The notes: a model not told the origin generated them from the letters alone. Shown: positions 23,116 through 33,782, counted from the stretch's first letter. The stretch is 64,000 bases of DNA from Cytophagales bacterium (GCA_020402945.1 JADBYQ010000003.1:1-64000); one strand, 5' to 3'. Program-made: numbers and translations.

Positions 23116-23496
23116 TTATTTCAACTCTACTTCAGCGCCTGCCTCAGTAAGTTGTTTCTTCAAGTTTTCTGCTTCGTCTTTTGGTAAGCCTTCTTTGATA
23201 GTCTTTGGAGCTCCATCAACTAAATCTTTTGCTTCTTTCAAGCCCAGACCAGTCAACTCTTTCACCAATTTCACGATTTGTAGTTTGTTTGCACCCGCAG
23301 ATTTCAATACTACATCGAAGTTAGTTTTCTCAGCAGCAGCAGCGCCACCTGCAGCACCACCAGCCGCGGGGCCAGCAACAACTGCAGCAGCAGCAGGCTC
23401 AATGCCATATGTTTCTTTCAAATAAGAAGCTAATTCGTTTACTTCTTTAACGGTAAGTTCTACCAGTTGATCCCCAATTGCTTTTACGTCAGCCAT
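23116..23496 (-). CDS. rplL: 50S ribosomal protein L7/L12
   Basis: [22 protein letters not shown]. Confidence 0.97.
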   Translation of the reverse strand: MADVKAIGDQLVELTVKEVNELASYLKETYGIEPAAAAVVAGPAAGGAAGGAAAAEKTNFDVVLKSAGANKLQIVKLVKELTGLGLKEAKDLVDGAPKTIKEGLPKDEAENLKKQLTEAGAEVELK

Positions 23497-23526
23497 GATT
23501 GTAAGTGTTTAAAATTTTGAATTCAG

Positions 23527-24054
23527 TTATTGTTTTCTTTCTTCCAATGCCTTTACTAAACCAGCCACGGTGTTTTTGCCGCTCAATAAAGCAGACAATA
23601 CATTCTTGGCAGGAGATTGTAGCAATGAAATAATTTCTCCGATTAGCTCGTTCTTCGATTTCAAGTTAACGAGTGCATCTAGGTGTTCTTCGCCCACAAA
23701 TATGGTAGACTCTACAGACGCACCTTTCAAACCGGGCTTGCCTTCCATCTTCGAGCGATATTCCTTTATCACTTTAGCGGGGGCATTCCCAGACTCTTTT
23801 GAGAAGATGACACCTGAAAATCCGTGGAGCACTCCAAATAATTCTTCGTAGTTACCTTTCTGTCTTTCTAGTGCTTTGCGGATCAATGTGTTTTTGTAAA
23901 CGCGATATTCCACACCTGCTTTAAAACACAATCTGCGAAATGCATTGATCTGAGCCACTGTTAAGCCAGAAGCATCGGTAATATAGAAGTGGTTGTTCTG
24001 AGAAAACTTCTCAGCCAACTGTTCTATGATAATTCCTTTTTCTTCTTTGGTCAT
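23527..24054 (-). CDS. rplJ: 50S ribosomal protein L10
   Basis: YITDASGLTVAQINAFRRLCF...EYRVYKNTLIRKAL. Confidence 0.96.
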   Translation of the reverse strand: MTKEEKGIIIEQLAEKFSQNNHFYITDASGLTVAQINAFRRLCFKAGVEYRVYKNTLIRKALERQKGNYEELFGVLHGFSGVIFSKESGNAPAKVIKEYRSKMEGKPGLKGASVESTIFVGEEHLDALVNLKSKNELIGEIISLLQSPAKNVLSALLSGKNTVAGLVKALEERKQ

Positions 24055-24078
24055 TGTCGTTAATATTATAGACCCTTT

Positions 24079-24768
24079 TTAAATAGAGCTTGAATCAACT
24101 TTGATACCCGGACTCATCGTGGAAGACAGGGAGATACTTTGCAGGTATGTTCCCTTCGAAGAAGCGGGCTTCAACTTTACTACAGTATTAATAAGTTCAG
24201 CAGCATTGTCTCTGATCTTTTCTGCGCTGAAGGAAGCCTTACCTATACTTGCATGAATGATTCCTTGTTTGTCAATTTTGAAGTCAACTTTACCCGCTTT
24301 TACATCCTTCACTGCCTTTCCAACTTCAAGGGTAACTGTTCCTGACTTCGGGTTCGGCATAAGGCCACGAGGACCTAATACTTTACCTAGTCTACCTACT
24401 TTAGCCATTACGGTAGGCATTGTGATGATCACATCAATGTCCGTCCAACCGGCTTCAATTTTTTGAATATAATCGTCTAGCCCAACGTGTTCCGCACCAG
24501 CATCTTTTGCCTCTTGCGCTTTGTCAGGTGAGCATAGTACTAATACGCGAACTGTCTTTCCTAAACCATGTGGAAGAGAAACAACACCACGCACCATTTG
24601 GTCTGATTTTTTCGGATCGATCCCTAAACGGATATCTACATCAACTGACGGATCAAACTTAGTGAAGGTAAGATCCTTCAATACTTTAGAAGCTTCCGTC
24701 AACGTATACACCTTATCAGGATCATACTTTGCGAGAACTGCTTTTCTGTTTTTTGAAATTCGTGCCAT
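24079..24768 (-). CDS. rplA: 50S ribosomal protein L1
   Basis: [22 protein letters not shown]. Confidence 0.97.
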   Translation of the reverse strand: MARISKNRKAVLAKYDPDKVYTLTEASKVLKDLTFTKFDPSVDVDIRLGIDPKKSDQMVRGVVSLPHGLGKTVRVLVLCSPDKAQEAKDAGAEHVGLDDYIQKIEAGWTDIDVIITMPTVMAKVGRLGKVLGPRGLMPNPKSGTVTLEVGKAVKDVKAGKVDFKIDKQGIIHASIGKASFSAEKIRDNAAELINTVVKLKPASSKGTYLQSISLSSTMSPGIKVDSSSI

Positions 24769-24850
24769 TTTTTATTAGTTAATCGTTGTCCGTTATCGCT
24801 ATTAGTTTGAATGATTTTGGTCGCTCGCCCTAATAACTTTAACTTTTAAC

Positions 24851-25294
24851 TTATTTATCCCAAGGGGCTGCTCCACTTACTGTAACTCCCATGCTTCGCG
24901 CTGTACCTGCTATCATTTTCATCGCAGAATCAACTTTGAATGCATTTAAATCCGGCATCTTAAGCTCAGCAATCTTCTTTACTTGATCCCAAGAAATAGA
25001 ACCAACTTTAGAACGATTAGGCTCTTTTGATCCTTTCTGCAATTTGATGGCCTCCATAATTAACACAGCCGCTGGAGGAGTCTTAATCACGAAGTCGAAC
25101 GACTTATCGTTATAGATAGTGATCAATACAGGAAGAACTTGTCCTGGCTTATCTTGCGAGCGAGCGTTGAACTGCTTGCAAAAATCCATGATATTCAAAC
25201 CTTTGGAACCAAGCGCGGGACCTATAGGAGGTGCAGGGTTAGCTGCGCCACCTTTCACCTGCAATTTCAAATAACCTAATACTACTTTTGCCAT
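24851..25294 (-). CDS. rplK: 50S ribosomal protein L11
   Basis: [33 protein letters not shown]. Confidence 0.97.
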   Translation of the reverse strand: MAKVVLGYLKLQVKGGAANPAPPIGPALGSKGLNIMDFCKQFNARSQDKPGQVLPVLITIYNDKSFDFVIKTPPAAVLIMEAIKLQKGSKEPNRSKVGSISWDQVKKIAELKMPDLNAFKVDSAMKMIAGTARSMGVTVSGAAPWDK

Positions 25295-25321
25295 ACCGCT
25301 GTAATTGAATTCGTTCTATTA

Positions 25322-25894
25322 TTACTCTAATTTTTCAACTTGCATGTAACTAAGTTCTACCGGAGTGTTACGTCCGAATATTTTAACCATTACATTCAAT
25401 TTCTTCTTGTCTTCAAAAATCTCTTCTACGGTTCCAGTAAACCCGCTAAACGGTCCATCCATTACCTTCACGCCCTCCCCTTTAATAAACGGAGTCTCTA
25501 ATTTTACTTCAAATTGATCGATCTCATCAACCTTACCTAGAATCCGATTCACCTCGGATTGACGCAGAGCGACAGGTTCTTTATTTGTCGCACTTGACCC
25601 GTTGTTGCCTAGGAAGCCGATTACACCAGGTATGTTGTTTACCGTGTGGTAGGCCTCTCCGTTTGACAAGTCTGCAGAAACAAGAACGTATCCTGGAAAG
25701 AAGTTTCTCTCTCTCACACGCTTTTTCCCATTTCTCATTTCATATACCTTCTCAGAAGGGATCAGCACTTCTGGAATAAACCCAGTTAACTTTGAGCGCT
25801 CTATTTCCGTAAGGAGATAAGATTTTATTTTCTTCTCCTGGCCGCTGACGACCCGCAATACATACCACTTTAATTCACCTACTGCTGCTGCCAT
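25322..25894 (-). CDS. nusG: transcription termination/antitermination protein NusG
   Basis: WYVLRVVSGQEKKIKSYL...GPFSGFTGTVEEI KOW motif. Confidence 0.96.
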   Translation of the reverse strand: MAAAVGELKWYVLRVVSGQEKKIKSYLLTEIERSKLTGFIPEVLIPSEKVYEMRNGKKRVRERNFFPGYVLVSADLSNGEAYHTVNNIPGVIGFLGNNGSSATNKEPVALRQSEVNRILGKVDEIDQFEVKLETPFIKGEGVKVMDGPFSGFTGTVEEIFEDKKKLNVMVKIFGRNTPVELSYMQVEKLE

Positions 25895-25897
25895 GTC

Positions 25898-26089
25898 TTA
25901 GAATTCTTTATAAAACCAAGCCAAAGCATTATTAAAACCCAAATCAAAAAGACCAATCACCAAAGCGAAAATCAAGGAAGCGACCAGTACTAAAATGGCA
26001 CTACTCTGCAATTCGTTGAATTTTGGCCAAGAGACCTTGTTTTTGATCTCGTCAAAAGATTCAATGATATAGTTTTTTAGTTTTTCCAT
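25898..26089 (-). CDS. secE: preprotein translocase SecE
   Basis: FDEIKNKVSWPKFNELQSSAILV; between tRNA-Trp and nusG. Confidence 0.93.
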   Translation of the reverse strand: MEKLKNYIIESFDEIKNKVSWPKFNELQSSAILVLVASLIFALVIGLFDLGFNNALAWFYKEF

Positions 26090-26102
26090 TCTATTTCATT
26101 TG

Positions 26103-26175
26103 CACGGGTGGAGAGACTCGAACTCCCAGCCAACGGTTTTGGAGACCGCTACTCTACCAATTGAGCTACACCCGT
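26103..26175 (-). tRNA. tRNA-Trp (CCA)
   Basis: ACGGGTG...CTCCAAA anticodon loop...CACCCGT; full cloverleaf. Confidence 0.95.
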
Positions 26176-26509
26176 TTATAAATTCTGCTCTCCCTGTATT
26201 TCGCAACGTTTGCTTTTGTTCAAAACCTCCCTTTAAACCATCCTTTTCCACCCTAAATTCAAAAGGACTGCAAATGTAGGGGAAAAGGTCACAAAACAAA
26301 AACGTTTCTGAGAAAAATATGGGAATTGCCTCAGTACTGATTATCAGTTATTTAGCAATATCGGCCTTTGGTGAAGCTCGATCCGATAAAGTTTAGTCCA
26401 AAATCTCAGTTAACTGACCTTAGTGATATGCGTCTTAATAAAATCAAAAAAGCAAAATACTTGATTTTGACGTATAGATTTGTTGAATTTGTACGTCTAT
26501 CGATTTATT

Positions 26510-26755
26510 ATGGAAACAAAACTTACACTAAGATTAAAGAAACGAACGATAGAGAAGGCAAAAAGCTATGCCCATCTTCACAATGTTAGTCTTTCAAAGA
26601 TGGTAGAGACCTACTTTGACAGTATCTCACAAGCTAAAACCAAAGAAACAGAAATCACCCCATTAGTGGAGAGCCTTAGCGGTGTCATTCAACTTGACAA
26701 GGATCGGGATTACAAAAGTGAGTATTCGAACTATCTGATTGAAAAGTATAAATGA
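26510..26755 (+). CDS. ribbon-helix-helix-like antitoxin (DUF6364-like)
   Basis: METKLTLRLKKRTIEKAKSYAHLHNVSLSKMVETYFDSI; 4-bp overlap with the PIN ORF. Confidence 0.7.
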   Translation: METKLTLRLKKRTIEKAKSYAHLHNVSLSKMVETYFDSISQAKTKETEITPLVESLSGVIQLDKDRDYKSEYSNYLIEKYK

Positions 26756-27189
26756 AGAGACTTTTCGTTCATACTAATATTGTCATAGACTTATTTGCTA
26801 AAAGAGAGCCTTTCTACACTGAAGCCGCAACATTGTTCTCGCTAGCCGATACTAAGAAGCTATCACTGAATGTTTCAGCACTTACGTTTGCCAATGCAAA
26901 CTATATCCTTCTACAATCAAAAATACAGGATGAAGCAAAACTCATTTTACGTAAACTGAAACTGATTGTCAGCGTAGTAAGCCTTGATGAAAAAATCATA
27001 GGGCTCTCACTTAACGACAACGATTTTAAAGATTATGAAGACGCGCTACAATATTATTCTGCGCTAGACAATGGAGCCGAGGCAATCATTACCAGGAACT
27101 TAAGAGACTTTAAAAAATCCAAATTGCCAGTAATGACGGCTGCCCAATTCTTAAAAAATTTTCTTAAAGATAAATCTAGTGAGGACTGA
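26752..27189 (+). CDS. PIN-domain (VapC-like) toxin, first acidic catalytic residue replaced by His
   Basis: MKRLFVHTNIVIDLFAKREPF...DNGAEAIITRNLRDF; expected FVDTNIVIDLL. Confidence 0.8.
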   Translation: MKRLFVHTNIVIDLFAKREPFYTEAATLFSLADTKKLSLNVSALTFANANYILLQSKIQDEAKLILRKLKLIVSVVSLDEKIIGLSLNDNDFKDYEDALQYYSALDNGAEAIITRNLRDFKKSKLPVMTAAQFLKNFLKDKSSED

Positions 27190-27232
27190 AGAAGCGTGGA
27201 CGTATTTCCGCTTCTGGAAACTGGTATCCAAA

Positions 27233-27266
27233 AAAAATCGCCACCCCCTTCGAGGCAGCGATTTTT
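27233..27266 (-). terminator. terminator after tuf (possibly bidirectional)
   Basis: AAAAATCGC...GCGATTTTT, T/A runs on both sides. Confidence 0.75.
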
Positions 27267-27288
27267 ATAAATTTATCTAAGAGAAATC

Positions 27289-28476
27289 TTAGTCTAAGAT
27301 TTCAGTCACCTGACCAGATCCTACAGTGCGGCCACCTTCGCGGATAGCGAAACGAAGACCTTTCTCCATAGCAATTTTATTGATCAATGTTACTTCAATC
27401 GATACGTTATCACCAGGCATAACCATTTCTACACCGGCAGGAAGCATACACTCGCCTGTAACATCTGTAGTACGGAAATAGAACTGAGGACGGTATTTGT
27501 TAAAGAAAGGAGTATGACGACCACCTTCTTCTTTAGACAACACGTATACCTCAGCCTTGAATTTCGCGTGAGGAGTTACTGAATTTGGCTTGCAAATAAC
27601 CATACCACGGCAGATTTGCTCCTTTTCAATACCACGCAACAACAATCCTACGTTATCGCCAGCTTCACCTCTATCTAGGATTTTGCGGAACATTTCCACA
27701 CCTGTGATGGTAGAAGTCAAGTTTTCGGCACCCATTCCAAGGATTTGAACTGGATCGCCAGTTTTGATGATACCACGCTCAATACGTCCAGTAGCAACTG
27801 TACCACGACCAGTGATCGAGAACACATCTTCAACTGGCATCAAGAAATCTTTATCGATCAAACGAATTGGAATAGGAATGAAGTTATCCACAGCATCCAT
27901 TAACTCCTCTACTTTTGCAACCCATTTTGCTTCACCGTTCAATGCACCTAATGCAGAGCCACGGATCACAGGCATTGTATCGCCAGGGAAGCTATAAGAT
28001 GACATTAATTCACGAACTTCCATTTCAACCAGGTCAAGCAATTCACCATCGTCAACCAAGTCAACTTTGTTCATAAATACAACAAGCGCAGGCACACCTA
28101 CCTGACGAGCCAAAAGAATATGCTCGCGAGTCTGTGGCATAGGACCATCAGTAGCGGCTACTACAAGAATAGCTCCATCCATCTGTGCAGCACCAGTAAC
28201 CATGTTTTTCACATAGTCAGCGTGACCTGGACAGTCTACGTGAGCGTAGTGTCTTTTGTCAGTTGCGTACTCAACGTGTGATGTGTTGATGGTGATACCT
28301 CTTTCCTTTTCTTCAGGAGCATTGTCGATTGAAGAGAAGTCACGAACTGCAGCAAGCCCTTTTTTAGAAAGTACTTGTGTAATTGCCGCTGTAAGAGTGG
28401 TTTTACCGTGGTCAACGTGACCAATAGTACCAATGTTAACGTGCGGTTTCGAGCGGTCAAAATTTTCCTTTGCCAT
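27289..28476 (-). CDS. tuf: elongation factor Tu
   Basis: [22 protein letters not shown]; full length. Confidence 0.99.
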   Translation of the reverse strand: MAKENFDRSKPHVNIGTIGHVDHGKTTLTAAITQVLSKKGLAAVRDFSSIDNAPEEKERGITINTSHVEYATDKRHYAHVDCPGHADYVKNMVTGAAQMDGAILVVAATDGPMPQTREHILLARQVGVPALVVFMNKVDLVDDGELLDLVEMEVRELMSSYSFPGDTMPVIRGSALGALNGEAKWVAKVEELMDAVDNFIPIPIRLIDKDFLMPVEDVFSITGRGTVATGRIERGIIKTGDPVQILGMGAENLTSTITGVEMFRKILDRGEAGDNVGLLLRGIEKEQICRGMVICKPNSVTPHAKFKAEVYVLSKEEGGRHTPFFNKYRPQFYFRTTDVTGECMLPAGVEMVMPGDNVSIEVTLINKIAMEKGLRFAIREGGRTVGSGQVTEILD

Positions 28477-28745
28477 ATTGAAATCTAATTAAAGTTTAAA
28501 AGTGTATAAATTATTAAAATAGTTACTATTCTAAGCTTCTTTTACAAAGCATACACCCCAAACATATTAAGCCTTTCGAATAAGGGTTATTCGTTGAATT
28601 TCCGGACACCTTTTTAATGGTCGCTACGCATTGGCGCTCAGTTATTCATTTTTCAAAAAATATTTCAAGTTCAAATGATCCTGACCGTTCTCAGGATGCG
28701 TTTCTTACTTAACAAATCCTCCTTCGCAAAAGCTATGGAGGATGG

Positions 28746-28817
<72 letters not shown>

Positions 28818-28824
28818 TTGTAGC

Positions 28825-28888
28825 CGTTGTTGGTTGTTAGTCTGCGTTATTCGAAATGAGAACAACGAATAACGAATAACAAACAACG
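28825..28888. repeat. inverted heptad arrays between tRNA-Thr and tRNA-Gly
   Basis: CGTTGTT GGTTGTT ... AACAACG AATAACG AATAACA AACAACG. Confidence 0.85.
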
Positions 28889-28893
28889 ATCTG

Positions 28894-28966
28894 AGCGGGA
28901 GACGAGATTCGAACTCGCGACCTATAGCTTGGAAGGCTATCGCTCTACCAACTGAGCTACTCCCGC
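28894..28966 (-). tRNA. tRNA-Gly (TCC)
   Basis: GCGGGAG acceptor, ATAGC-CTTCCAA-GCTAT anticodon arm. Confidence 0.95.
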
Positions 28967-28971
28967 AATTC

Positions 28972-29056
28972 GATTTCAGATTTACGATTTAGGATTTTCT
29001 GATTCCAAGGTATCACACCAAAAAACTCAGATCATAAATCTCACATCTTAAATCGC
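28972..29056. repeat. inverted heptad arrays between tRNA-Gly and tRNA-Tyr
   Basis: GATTTCA GATTTAC GATTTAG GATTTTC ... AGATCAT AAATCTC ACATCTT AAATCGC. Confidence 0.85.
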
Positions 29057-29061
29057 TTTCG

Positions 29062-29144
29062 TGGGGAGAACAGGATTCGAACCTGTGAAGACATAAGTCA
29101 ACAGATTTACAGTCTGTCCTCGTTGGCCGCTTGAGTATCTCCCC
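29062..29144 (-). tRNA. tRNA-Tyr (GTA)
   Basis: GGGGAGA acceptor, CTGTAAA anticodon loop, long variable arm. Confidence 0.95.
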
Positions 29145-29341
29145 CAACGATTGTTAAATTTTCTAAGAACGATTGAAAAAAGCCTGTAATACGTTCAATT
29201 CAAGCTTTTTGCCCGAAATTGGCTTTCACCTAAAAAACGGGAACGCAAAATTATACGGTTTTTTGGTTTAGACAAACTCTAAAGGAAGGTTCTAGCATTA
29301 ATTTTGAGTAAGGCCTTAAGCCAATGCTCACCCAGAACCAA

Positions 29342-29647
29342 TTACATTATCACGATCTCCTTCACCACGTCCTTTCCAAACTCCTTTTGGAGAATGTCAA
29401 CAATTTGTCCTTTGTGAAGATTCAAATCGTTTTTCATGGCGGGCGAATCCAGTTCCACGAAAAGTACTTTTCCCCTTATATATAGTTTTTTGGTTCGTTT
29501 GGCAACAGGCTTACCTGCCAACCGCTCCCAGGAATTCAACAAATTAGCTTCGTCAAATTTGCCTTTAATGTGATAACGGTTGAGTAATTGCTGTATGGCC
29601 TGGCCAATATGCTGGGTATTGCCCTCTTCGCTTGATGATTTAGCCAT
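29342..29647 (-). CDS. DUF721 / DciA-like protein
   Basis: Short basic protein overlapping the recF 3' end (ATG inside ACTCATGGCTAA); NDLNLHKGQIVDILQKEFGKDVV. Confidence 0.75.
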   Translation of the reverse strand: MAKSSSEEGNTQHIGQAIQQLLNRYHIKGKFDEANLLNSWERLAGKPVAKRTKKLYIRGKVLFVELDSPAMKNDLNLHKGQIVDILQKEFGKDVVKEIVIM

Positions 29648-30743
29648 GAGTAAAAGTACCGTTTTCAACTTTAAAAACCTGCGCCTGGACACTAGCCTCC
29701 TTTAAAATCTCCTGACTCCGTCCAGCGCGTGCATCTGTAAGAAATAGTTGCCCAAATGTTCCTTGCGCCACCAAACGCATCAACTGCCCTATACGGTGGT
29801 CATCCAGTTTATCAAAAATGTCGTCTAGTAGTAAAATTGGCTTGAATTGCTTTGCTTCTGCAATGCACTGAAACTCGGCTAATTTAAGTGCGATCAAAAA
29901 AGATTTTTGCTGACCCTGCGAACCAAATTTCTTCAATTCATTGCCGTTCATGAGAAAATCAAAATCATCACGGTGAATGCCGGTAGAGGTTCGCTGCAAT
30001 AAAATATCGCGCTGAAGATTTATTTGAAGCAGGCTTTCGAAGTCGGCCTTTTGCAAGTCAGACTTATATTGAATATTGACTTCTTCGTTTGACTCACTCA
30101 AAAATTTATAGTCTCTTTTAAGGAAAGGAAGGAATTCAACAACAAAATTTTGTCGCTTGGCATTGATGTAGTTACCTGCTGGAATGATCTGCTGGTCGTA
30201 ACTGGCCAATAGATCGCTATCTACTTTACCAGTTTCGGAAAACATGCGAAGCAAGCTATTTCGTTGCTTGAGGTGATTGGTGTAGGTAATTAGATTTTCT
30301 AAATAGATTTTGTCTAACTGAGAAATAAGAGTGTCGAAAAATCTCCTTCTCATCTCGCTCCCATCCCAAATAAGTTCTATGTCTTGCGGGGCGATAAGCA
30401 CAACAGGATATTTGCCAACATGCTCCGAGAACTTCGTGTAATCCTGGCCGTCTTCTCGAATCATTTTCTTTTGGCCGAGTTGAAATGAGCAAGTCACTTC
30501 TTTTGTCCGTCCTTCCATATCAAACTCACCCTTGTTAATAAACTGACTATGTCCCTGCTGAATGTTTTGGGCATCGGACGGATTAATTGCACTTTTTGTA
30601 AACGATAAATAGTAAATCGCATCAAGCAGGTTGGTCTTTCCACTTCCGTTTTTGCCCAAAAAGCACAAGACATCGCTCTGAAACTCTAAACGAGCCTCCT
30701 CAATATTTTTGAAATGAAAGAGATTGAGTTTGCGAAGGAACAA
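29640..30743 (-). CDS. recF: DNA replication and repair protein RecF
   Basis: FLGKNGSGKTNLLDAIYYLS, FGSQGQQKSFLIALKLAE, LLLDDIFDKLD. Confidence 0.96.
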   Translation of the reverse strand: MFLRKLNLFHFKNIEEARLEFQSDVLCFLGKNGSGKTNLLDAIYYLSFTKSAINPSDAQNIQQGHSQFINKGEFDMEGRTKEVTCSFQLGQKKMIREDGQDYTKFSEHVGKYPVVLIAPQDIELIWDGSEMRRRFFDTLISQLDKIYLENLITYTNHLKQRNSLLRMFSETGKVDSDLLASYDQQIIPAGNYINAKRQNFVVEFLPFLKRDYKFLSESNEEVNIQYKSDLQKADFESLLQINLQRDILLQRTSTGIHRDDFDFLMNGNELKKFGSQGQQKSFLIALKLAEFQCIAEAKQFKPILLLDDIFDKLDDHRIGQLMRLVAQGTFGQLFLTDARAGRSQEILKEASVQAQVFKVENGTFTHG

Positions 30744-30982
30744 GGCGGAGGTAATTTTTACGCAAGGTCGGTAAGACTGAATCGATTAACAAAAAATTAA
30801 TTTCGCACAGAAAAACCAAATGATACACCCTCAAAACAAGGTGATGATGTAAGTATTGAGCAAGGTTTAATGGCAAAATTTAGTATTAAGCTCAGTTTTC
30901 TGCTGAGAAAAAATAAAGCGAAAAAAGCTTTGGAATTCTCCAAAAAAGAAAATTAAATTCGTTAAATCAAAAAACAAAAACT

Positions 30983-31951
30983 ATGAGAACATCTATTGCT
31001 CCCCGGTTCCCTGGTAGTAGGTTAAATTTTGTTCTACTCGGGATCTTCGTTCTATCAAGTTGCAGTATTGGTAGTGAACTTAAAAGTCATGAAAGCATAC
31101 TCATCGAGAACATTCGAGAAAGACTCGAAACAAAAAACTATATAAAGAACAATACTCAGGGAAACCCATATTCTCAGTTCGGAAAGAATGTTCAAAAATT
31201 TCGAACTTTTCTTAGAACAGAGATACAAAACTCAAAACAAGTTGACTTTAAAAAGAAGATGAGGGTAAAGTCACAAAATGCTGGGATTTTCAATTTAGTG
31301 GCAAACGACAATACTTTAGGTATGACAGATCCAGAAGCAATCTTGTTTGCGCAGGAAAAGCTAAAAAAGTATCATGATGAAAACGGGCAGTATTTTGACT
31401 CGAAAAGTTTTATAAAGGTAAACGATAAGTTAAATGAATATTCAAACACTGAAAGTGGTGTTAATGACTTACTTGAAGATGCGCGAAAAGAAGGAAGTCT
31501 GAGTGACATTCAGACTGAAATTCTGAAGACCACCTTGCTTAAAATTTCAAAAGCCTCAGACTTGGATGAAGCAATCTCTATAAATCTAACTGTAGAAAAC
31601 GAAGTAATCAATTCAAAAATAGCTGATAAGGAAAAGGAGTTTTTACTTCAAGTAAACAGTATCTTTTCAAGTAATTTTGAAAGCCAAAAAGAAAATTTGT
31701 CAGCGGATCATAGTAAAACTACAATCTTTAGAACAACGGCAGTTGTTGCGACAGCTGTTGTAGCTTTTGTACTTCCTATAGTCTATGGTGCATTGATTGG
31801 ATTAGGTGCTGGGATCATTGTATGCTGCTTTCTTTCCCCCGTAGGTACGGGTAGTGCAGCTGTGAATTGTACTGGATCTTGTATTGGAGATTGGGTCGAG
31901 ACAGGTGCCTGGACAGGTCTCGCAATTTCGGTAGTAGGTTCCATCCCATGA
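30983..31951 (+). CDS. hypothetical lipoprotein with C-terminal Gly/Ala/Cys-rich hydrophobic tail
   Basis: Lipobox LSSC; C-terminal FVLPIVYGALIGLGAGIIVCCFLSPVGTG. Confidence 0.6.
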   Translation: MRTSIAPRFPGSRLNFVLLGIFVLSSCSIGSELKSHESILIENIRERLETKNYIKNNTQGNPYSQFGKNVQKFRTFLRTEIQNSKQVDFKKKMRVKSQNAGIFNLVANDNTLGMTDPEAILFAQEKLKKYHDENGQYFDSKSFIKVNDKLNEYSNTESGVNDLLEDARKEGSLSDIQTEILKTTLLKISKASDLDEAISINLTVENEVINSKIADKEKEFLLQVNSIFSSNFESQKENLSADHSKTTIFRTTAVVATAVVAFVLPIVYGALIGLGAGIIVCCFLSPVGTGSAAVNCTGSCIGDWVETGAWTGLAISVVGSIP

Positions 31952-32586
31952 GAATTTTCTACACACTTGTGATAATAGTAACGTCACACCTTGATAGCTT
32001 TTCACAATTTAACTTTAAAACTAAATTGAGCGGAATGGCAATCAAAATTGGATTGAGTCGGAGTATCAACGAGGGGAGCGTCTCAAGTGAAGTCACCAAT
32101 AACTACCCAGTTGCCTCTTTTGGGGTTTATCGATATTTCAATGTCAACACCAAAAATGAATCCTTATTCCCATTTCATTATTTGAAAGGAGAGCTGAATT
32201 TTGGGTCGCGTGCTGGAAGATTTACAATTAATAATCTCAACCAAACTGCCGTTATTCAAACTAATTTTGTGGAATTGGCTCTTATTGTGCCGCTTACTTG
32301 GGAGATAACTGATCATATCGCAGCCAATGTAGGATTTGGAGCTGGTCTCGGATTCGTAAGAAGTATCCGAGCTTACTCAGACGTCACCCCAACGCCATCC
32401 ATCCCAGGAGGTGATTCGTTTAAGGGGACGTTTATTGCTGACTACCATTTCTTATTTGTTGGATCTGGGAATGGGGTAGTCGGCATAAGAGCCGTAATCG
32501 AGCCTTCTAAATACTCCTATGCCGAGTGGTCTGTTTATTTCGGCTTCTCGATTCCCAAACCAAAGAAAAAAGTTGGCAAAACCTAA
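31948..32586 (+). CDS. hypothetical outer-membrane beta-barrel-like protein
   Basis: ATG at 31948 overlaps upstream stop (ATGA); signal peptide; alternating amphipathic strands. Confidence 0.55.
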   Translation: MRIFYTLVIIVTSHLDSFSQFNFKTKLSGMAIKIGLSRSINEGSVSSEVTNNYPVASFGVYRYFNVNTKNESLFPFHYLKGELNFGSRAGRFTINNLNQTAVIQTNFVELALIVPLTWEITDHIAANVGFGAGLGFVRSIRAYSDVTPTPSIPGGDSFKGTFIADYHFLFVGSGNGVVGIRAVIEPSKYSYAEWSVYFGFSIPKPKKKVGKT

Positions 32587-32664
32587 TCCGATAGTGATAA
32601 CAAATGCCCGTTTGGCGGTTGTTTGGCTGTGATGTATTTTCGCAACTCAATAATTGTTGAATCT

Positions 32665-33693
32665 ATGGCAACAGCAACTCCTGCAAAGAACAAGACAAAA
32701 GAAAAAGTAGCCTACTCAAAAGAAACCTATCTATTCTGGTTTGAGAGCATGATGCTGATGCGAAGATTTGAAGAAAAGGCTGGACAACTTTACGGAATGC
32801 AAAAAATTCGTGGTTTCTGCCATTTGTACATAGGCCAGGAAGCCTGCGCTGCCGGTTCAGTTTCAGCCTTGCGTAGAGGCGATAAGTACATAACTGCCTA
32901 CCGCGATCACGCCCATCCACTCGCGCTGGGAACTCACCCTAACAAAGTGATGGCTGAGCTCTATGGCAAAGAAACAGGCGCATCAAAAGGAAAGGGTGGC
33001 TCTATGCATATTTTTGATAAGGAAAATCACTTTTTTGGTGGACATGGTATCGTTGGGGCACAAGTACCGCTTGGCGCGGGAATAGCCTTTGCAGAAATGT
33101 ACAACAACACCGGAAATCTATGTATTTGCTATATGGGTGATGGCGCAGTTCGCCAAGGAGCATTTCATGAGGCACTGAATCAGGCAATGCTGTGGAAAAT
33201 ACCGGTGATTTTTGTGATCGAAAATAACGGCTATGCAATGGGCACTTCTGTGCAACGAACATCCAATGTACACGAACTATACACCTTGGGCGAAGCATAT
33301 GATATGCCCTCTGAGCCAGTCGATGCCATGAACGTAGAATCGGTACATGAAGCTGTTGTACGGGCCGCTGAAAGGGCGCGGGCAGGAGAAGGGCCGAGTT
33401 TGTTAGAGTTCCGCACCTACCGCTACAAAGGGCACTCCATGAGCGATCCACAAAAATACAGAAGCAAAGAAGAGGTAGAGGAATACAAACATCGTGATCC
33501 CATCGAGCAGGTGCGCCAAACCATTTTGGAAAAGAAGATTGCTTCTCCCCAAGATTTAGAAGCCATCGAGCAGAAAATTAATGCTCAGGTGGAAGAAAGC
33601 GTAAGGTTTGCTGAGGAATCAGCTTACCCAGATCCATCCGAAGCACTGAAGGACATTTACGAGCAGCAGGATTATCCCTTCATTACTGACTAA
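32665..33693 (+). CDS. pdhA: pyruvate dehydrogenase E1 component, alpha subunit
   Basis: MMLMRRFEEKAGQLYGMQKIRGFCHLYIGQEA; GDGAVRQGAFHEALNQA (TPP motif). Confidence 0.95.
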   Translation: MATATPAKNKTKEKVAYSKETYLFWFESMMLMRRFEEKAGQLYGMQKIRGFCHLYIGQEACAAGSVSALRRGDKYITAYRDHAHPLALGTHPNKVMAELYGKETGASKGKGGSMHIFDKENHFFGGHGIVGAQVPLGAGIAFAEMYNNTGNLCICYMGDGAVRQGAFHEALNQAMLWKIPVIFVIENNGYAMGTSVQRTSNVHELYTLGEAYDMPSEPVDAMNVESVHEAVVRAAERARAGEGPSLLEFRTYRYKGHSMSDPQKYRSKEEVEEYKHRDPIEQVRQTILEKKIASPQDLEAIEQKINAQVEESVRFAEESAYPDPSEALKDIYEQQDYPFITD

Positions 33694-33730
33694 TCCGGTT
33701 TTTGTTTACACAACAGATTTCTTAGTTTTG

Positions 33731-33775
33731 CGTCCCGATTTTCTCGATAACATCGGGACGGGACGTTTTATTTTA
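33731..33775 (+). terminator. terminator-like hairpin after pdhA
   Basis: CGTCCCGAT...ATCGGGACG followed by TTTTATTTT. Confidence 0.6.
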
Positions 33776-33782
33776 TACAATC

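Noticed and set aside
26368-26589. ORF overlapping the antitoxin start
   Set aside because: Out-of-frame overlap with the better supported antitoxin ORF; no homology pattern.
32665-33693. pdhA without adjacent pdhB
   Set aside because: Split pyruvate dehydrogenase genes are common in this phylum.
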